This document shows, one piece after another, positions 8,278-11,276 of a stretch of DNA of 11,276 nucleotides. The DNA is from Larix sibirica (taxonomy: Eukaryota > Streptophyta > Pinopsida > Pinales > Pinaceae). Position 1 is the stretch's first letter, and each line of letters opens with the position of its first letter. Both the position numbers and the translations under genes were made by a program. The notes under the pieces are model-generated. The model was not told the DNA's origin, did not search any database, and worked only from the letters and a program-made list of their open reading frames with translations. The stretch spans positions 24,511 to 35,786 of the forward strand of contig NWUY0300004283.1 of assembly GCA_004151065.3 (NCBI GenBank), given 5' to 3'.

Positions 8278-8655
8278 CTTCACACTAACCCCCCACACCG
8301 AAACCTCTACCTCTCACCAAAATTTGGTCAATAACCAGTAAGTCCCCCGACAGGAGTGGCTTCCCAACCGGCCCAAATATCAACAAGGACTGGAAAAAAC
8401 CCCAGAGAAAAAGATGTATCTGGAGAGAAAAAAAATTGTCAGGACCACACAAATTCAGAAAAGGAGACATTGGAGCGGGAGGGAAAGTAATCCACCCGTG
8501 AAACACAAAACACTCGAAAAAACGTCGCCCACTTAGAAAAAAGAAGTAGACTAATAACAACGCCACCAAAGCAGGGAATGGCAGACGAAACCCAACAAGG
8601 AACTCAGAAATCCTTGAAATCTACACAAAAACCCTAAAAACCACCATGAAACCCT
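8278..8655 (-). other. LINE 5' untranslated leader
   Basis: This stretch lies upstream of the likely ORF1 start and is richer in G and C than the AT-rich DNA that begins at about 8660. On the minus strand it starts with GAGGGTTTCATGG and GGGTTTTTGTG. G/C-rich leaders of this kind often carry internal promoters in LINEs, but no specific promoter motif is clear. An open frame of 94 codons runs through it (8569-8285) without recognisable family features, so I do not call it a gene. Confidence 0.5.
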
Positions 8656-8956
8656 CAAGGATTAGTTATATTATTTATGATTGATTGATGTGTAAGTTAT
8701 AACTTATATATTTGATCAAATATGAAATAAATAATTTTGAACTTTTCATCTCTTCTATGTAGGTAGAGGATTTTACAATCGTAACAATTATTTCAAAATA
8801 TCAATTATGTTATATTTCACTATTTATTATATTTATTATTTTGTGAGGAATGAAAAATCTCCTGTCAATAACTTAAGTTCAATTTCTATGAGGAATTTTT
8901 TAGTTCTTTAACATAACTATAAGGTACCTAGTTTTATTTGTATTGTAAATACTTTG
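8656..8956. other. AT-rich spacer, nothing recognised
   Basis: The sequence is strongly AT-rich and has no supported gene, RNA or clear repeat. It separates the LINE 5' end from the SINE-like sequence. Confidence 0.6.
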
Positions 8957-9136
8957 CCCTAAGGGGTTAGCTCAATCGATTGTTATCAATGTTGTTGGGC
9001 ATTTGTCTAGTTATGTGTTGGTAGATGCTCAATTCAAATTCTCCTGGGTGAAGAGCACTAGTCTACACCAACAAATTTATTGATGGTGTCATCCATGAAT
9101 GTGGGGAAACATCCATTAGGTTTCCATGCAATTTTT
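8957..9136 (+). mobile_element. tRNA-derived SINE-like sequence
   Basis: An A-box-like TAGCTCAATCGA is at 8968-8979, within GGGGTTAGCTCA, which resembles the D-arm of a tRNA. A B-box-like AATTCAAATTCTCC is at 9031-9044, followed by TGGGTGAAGAGCACTAG. The A-to-B distance of about 52 bases is longer than in most tRNAs but acceptable for a SINE with a tRNA head. The possible 3' end is near the T-run at 9131-9136. No tRNA cloverleaf can be folded, so it is not a tRNA gene. The B box has lost the usual CG, consistent with age. Ends and target duplications were not established. Confidence 0.5.
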
Positions 9137-9275
9137 TCCTTTAAAGAAAACTATGAAACACTTGGAAGTAGTGATTGAACGTGTGAAAATATACAAGACT
9201 ACCCATACACACATAAATGGATCAATGCCCACCCCATATACGTTAAGGCCAACGACTTTAAAATTCATTAAACTG

Positions 9276-9286
9276 TGGCTTAGTGG
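9276..9286 (+). promoter_or_regulatory. RNA polymerase III A-box match (possible second SINE head)
   Basis: TGGCTTAGTGG fits the A-box consensus TGGCNNAGTGG at every fixed position and is followed by TGAGAAC, as in some SINE heads. No good B box is found in the next 80 bases, so the sequence may be a decayed SINE fragment or a chance match. Confidence 0.35.
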
Positions 9287-9711
9287 TGAGAACGAGGCAC
9301 ATTCATGCAAACAACTTAAAGTCAAAATGTGGCAAGCGTACAACCCTTGTGTATATGTACAAAGGAAGGTGTTTGACCTCTTAAAATTTATATACTTATA
9401 TTATAAAAAAGACTCGATACATAAATTAAAAAATATATATTTAAATAAACAATAATAAAATACTTTATCCATTTCTTATTTATTATTAATTATTATTTAC
9501 ATCTACAAATCAATATAATATACTCTTTTATCTTATAACCTAATTTAATTTTTTTAAATACACATATTCAACATAAATTTAATTAATTTTAAATAATAAC
9601 TTTTCTAATTGATTTTGAAGACCATAAAGAACTTATCATCATAAAAATTATATAGCATGAAAAACAACTTATAAAATTATATGTAACCATCTCAAATTTT
9701 TGTGAAGAATT
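9287..9711. other. AT-rich spacer, nothing recognised
   Basis: From about 9380 the sequence is very AT-rich with many runs of A or T. A 109-codon plus-strand open frame (9126-9455) overlaps its first part but shows no protein family features and runs through the SINE-like and A-box regions, so I treat it as chance. Confidence 0.55.
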
Positions 9712-9777
9712 TATTAGTTAAGTGAAAGGGACTTGCCTTTTAAGCAAGAAGTTAAATTGCAATTGGTATAATATCCG
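9712..9777 (+). ncRNA. tRNA-Lys(UUU)-like sequence, degenerate (tRNA pseudogene or SINE head)
   Basis: A perfect anticodon arm is present: stem CTTGC (9732-9736), seven-base loop CTTTTAA (9737-9743) and stem GCAAG (9744-9748). The loop has the standard C32, U33 and A37-A38, with anticodon TTT at 9739-9741, as in tRNA-Lys. The preceding TAGTTAAGTG resembles a D-arm and A box. The expected B box is weak: GGTATAATATCC (9765-9776) resembles GGTTCGAATCC with an extra base. No acceptor stem is seen. A functional tRNA is unlikely. The match suggests a tRNA-Lys-derived SINE head or an old tRNA pseudogene. Confidence 0.5.
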
Positions 9778-9907
9778 GTCTCATATATGGGAATAAGTTT
9801 AAATGTTATTAGAAAGCACATGACCCCACTAAAAGTAGCCACAATGATGTCCATAATGGATACAATATTTTTGGTAGATACTTTTGAGGTTGAAACCACG
9901 TTTAGCT

Positions 9908-9927
9908 CTTGTAGTAGGACCTACAAG
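9908..9927. repeat. Short hairpin, 7-bp stem
   Basis: CTTGTAG (9908-9914) and CTACAAG (9921-9927) are exact reverse complements around a six-base loop, TAGGAC. No T-run follows, so it is not a clear terminator. The role is unknown. Confidence 0.5.
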
Positions 9928-9979
9928 TATTTTTGATTGGCTAAGAACTCATCGTCCTTGGACATAAGGAAATAAATTA

Positions 9980-10057
9980 ATGGCCTAAGACACAGAGGCA
10001 TCTCATAAAAGTGGAAGTAGCCTAAGGCCGAGAGGCGTCTCACAAAAGTGGAAGTTT
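9980..10057 (+). repeat. Tandem duplication, about 39 bp, two copies
   Basis: GGCCTAAGACACAGAGGCAT (from 9981) with its continuation CTCATAAAAGTGGAAGTA is followed directly by GCCTAAGGCCGAGAGGCGTC (from 10020) with CACAAAAGTGGAAGT. The copies agree at most positions. Two of the differences are CG versus CA, as expected from cytosine decay. No function is known. Confidence 0.8.
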
Positions 10058-10180
10058 TCCCCTTCCGCACTGTCAGCGGGTCATTTCAGGTAGCATGGTT
10101 TTCCTTGAATAATGGTGATGAGTTAGCCGACTTTCGGGGATAGAAACCAATGATAATTACCCTCACTACCTATTTATAAC

Positions 10181-10244
10181 TGAGTTATGATAAGATTTGT
10201 CACCTTCAAAGTTGATTTATGATAAGATTAATCACCTTCAGCAG
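10181..10244 (+). repeat. 32-bp tandem duplication next to an A-run
   Basis: The first copy (10181-10212) starts TGAGTTATGATAAGATTTGT and the second (10213-10244) starts TGATTTATGATAAGATTAAT. Both continue into CACCTTCA. An eleven-A run (10245-10255) follows immediately and is itself followed by more A-rich sequence, so this could be the 3' end of a retroposed sequence. Confidence 0.8.
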
Positions 10245-10255
10245 AAAAAAAAAAA

Positions 10256-10754
10256 GAAAAAGATAAAACAAAGGCATATTATCACATTCCCCCTAAACCA
10301 ATTATAGGAATAACAAAACATAAAAATGTTATGTGAACACAAACATCATGTAAGCATAAAGTTTTAATTGGGATGTAAGCCTTACCTTGTCAAAATCATA
10401 AAGGGCATTGAGAGTGATCAAAATCGTAAAGAATTTCAATAGAGGAGGAGTGGTGGTATGTCCATTTTTTGACACCTAAATTATGTGTTAAAGTTTGAAT
10501 TCCAAAAGTGGACATGCGATATATTTTTCAGCTCTTAATATGTGAAACCTTAATTGAGAAGGTGTAATGGCAAGAAGAAGAGAATATCCAATAAATTATT
10601 TAATAGTGAAATCAATAATAAAAACAAAAGAGAACGATAATTTTTTAGGTGAAATCGCTTACATTATTATGAAGGCTAATTGGCCTTTACACAACACTAC
10701 AATAGGTCCACACAAGATGAAGAAATATTAAAAAACTCATCCATGTAGCCTAAG
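10256..10754. other. AT-rich stretch with a minor tandem pair and an inverted repeat
   Basis: No gene is recognised. A loose 28-bp tandem pair begins TCAAAATCATAAAG at 10390 and TCAAAATCGTAAAG at 10418. An inverted repeat pairs ATGTCCATTTTTTG (10458-10471) with CCAAAAGTGGACAT (10502-10515), twelve of fourteen positions, around a 30-base loop. No flanking duplication or transposon family could be tied to it. Confidence 0.5.
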
Positions 10755-11276
10755 TGTTGGATATATGCATCTACATGAACACACACATGTTAGTAAAATA
10801 TATAAAAAGCAGAAGTAAACAAGAATAAAAATAGAACACGAGATTTACGTGGAAACCTTGTTATGTGCAGGTAAAACCATGGGGCAATGGAAAATTTGAT
10901 ATTTTATTTTACTCGGCAAAAGACTTACAATGCTTTCTTGTATCCCTCTTATCATTACAATTTTGGGGGTCACTCCCCTTTTATACAATACATATGAGCA
11001 TTCTAGAAGGAACCAAAATATACTATAAGGGTCTATAAGTTTTTGCCAAAAGAGCTCTGCCCTCACACCCCTAGAGGGGGGCCCTATCAGCCCCAGCTCT
11101 ACCCCCACACCTGCCCAATGCATACAAGCAGTGCGTGGGCCTAATCGAGAGCTCTACAAGAAAGATAATGGAGATCTGGATATTGGCTTCATCTCCTGCC
11201 ATTCTCCCACGTGTGTTCGACTACACAAGATAATTCCAAAAGACTGAATACCTAGAGAAACCGCTCACACAAACTG
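10755..11276 (+). mobile_element. Possible LTR of a Copia-like element (runs off window)
   Basis: TGTTGGATATATGC at 10755 is a plausible LTR start. It is followed by a TATA-like AATATATAAAAAG (10798-10810) and by GAACACGAGATTTACGTGGA (10832-10851). The last segment resembles, from memory, sequence found in some plant Copia LTRs. From about 11040 the DNA becomes more GC-rich. No coding region, primer binding site or LTR 3' end is visible before the window ends, and an inverted repeat spans the proposed start, so this call is weak. The minus-strand open frame at 11123-10845 shows no family resemblance. Confidence 0.3.

Larger units (their letters stand above)
4315..8655 (-). mobile_element. L1-type plant LINE, interrupted by the gypsy element
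   Basis: This minus-strand element contains an untranslated leader (about 8655-8278), an ORF1 with plant LINE motifs, and an ORF2 with AP-like endonuclease followed by reverse transcriptase. The endonuclease-RT order and plant-type ORF1 place it among plant L1-like LINEs. The 5' end near 8655 is set only by the composition change to AT-rich DNA and is uncertain by tens of bases. The element has several stops, at least three frameshifts and an RT deletion, so it is inactive. RT homology ends at 4315 where the gypsy LTR begins. The RT C-terminus, 3' UTR and poly(A) tail should lie beyond the gypsy element, outside the window. Confidence 0.9.

Noticed and set aside
7865-8341. Alternative frames on both strands in the ORF1 repeat region
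   Set aside because: They are frame shadows of the GC-richer repeat. The frame with EGIHQGG units joins the DUF4283-like region in the same phase and is preferred.
9126-9455. Plus-strand 109-codon open frame as a gene, and the opposite 75-codon frame
   Set aside because: Both overlap the A-box match and AT-rich DNA, overlap each other, and show no recognisable domain.
9712-9777. Functional tRNA-Lys gene
   Set aside because: There is no acceptor stem, the D and T arms are poor and the region after the anticodon arm has extra bases. Only the anticodon arm is intact.
10845-11123. Minus-strand 92-codon open frame
   Set aside because: It shows no family resemblance and lies in the possible LTR. 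Its length is within chance for the more GC-rich sequence.

Overview
The window looks like nuclear DNA from a seed plant, probably a repeat-rich intergenic region of a large genome. I infer this from the AT-rich composition, a plant-type LINE with DUF4283-like and zinc-knuckle ORF1 motifs, a Ty3/gypsy pol gene, and tRNA-derived SINE-like sequence. I cannot name the species. I see no intact host gene, rRNA, functional tRNA or CRISPR array. Every coding region I can support is a decayed transposable element.

Layout. Positions 1-4314 (minus strand) hold part of a Ty3/gypsy LTR retrotransposon. Its integrase, RNase H and reverse transcriptase lie at 1-1967 in one unbroken reading frame interrupted by six stop codons. 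Next come a small repeat cluster (1991-2433), about 1.5 kb of unrecognised AT-rich DNA, a candidate core promoter with a strong palindrome (3893-3968), and an LTR-like terminus, TGTAACACCC read on the minus strand, ending at 4314. No gag or protease is visible between the LTR end and the reverse transcriptase. Positions 4315 to about 8655 (minus strand) hold an L1-type plant LINE. It has a 5' leader, ORF1 (8277-6191), and ORF2 starting at 6194, which encodes an AP-like endonuclease, a linker and a reverse transcriptase. The LINE reverse transcriptase stops exactly at the LTR terminus, so the gypsy element appears to have inserted into the LINE. The rest of the LINE should lie beyond position 1.

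Positions about 8655-11276 are AT-rich and contain small non-coding repeats: a SINE-like sequence with A and B boxes (about 8957-9136), a second A-box match at 9276, a tRNA-Lys(UUU)-like anticodon arm (9732-9748), three short tandem duplications, an A-run, and a possible LTR beginning near 10755.

How the parts relate. The history I infer is LINE insertion, then gypsy insertion into it, followed by decay of both. Many of the damaging changes in gypsy pol are G-to-A or C-to-T type, including losses at catalytic positions. No new biological system is evident. The best-supported points of interest are the nested insertion, the ATGA overlap between LINE ORF1 and ORF2, the palindrome beside the candidate LTR promoter, and the tRNA-Lys-like sequence.
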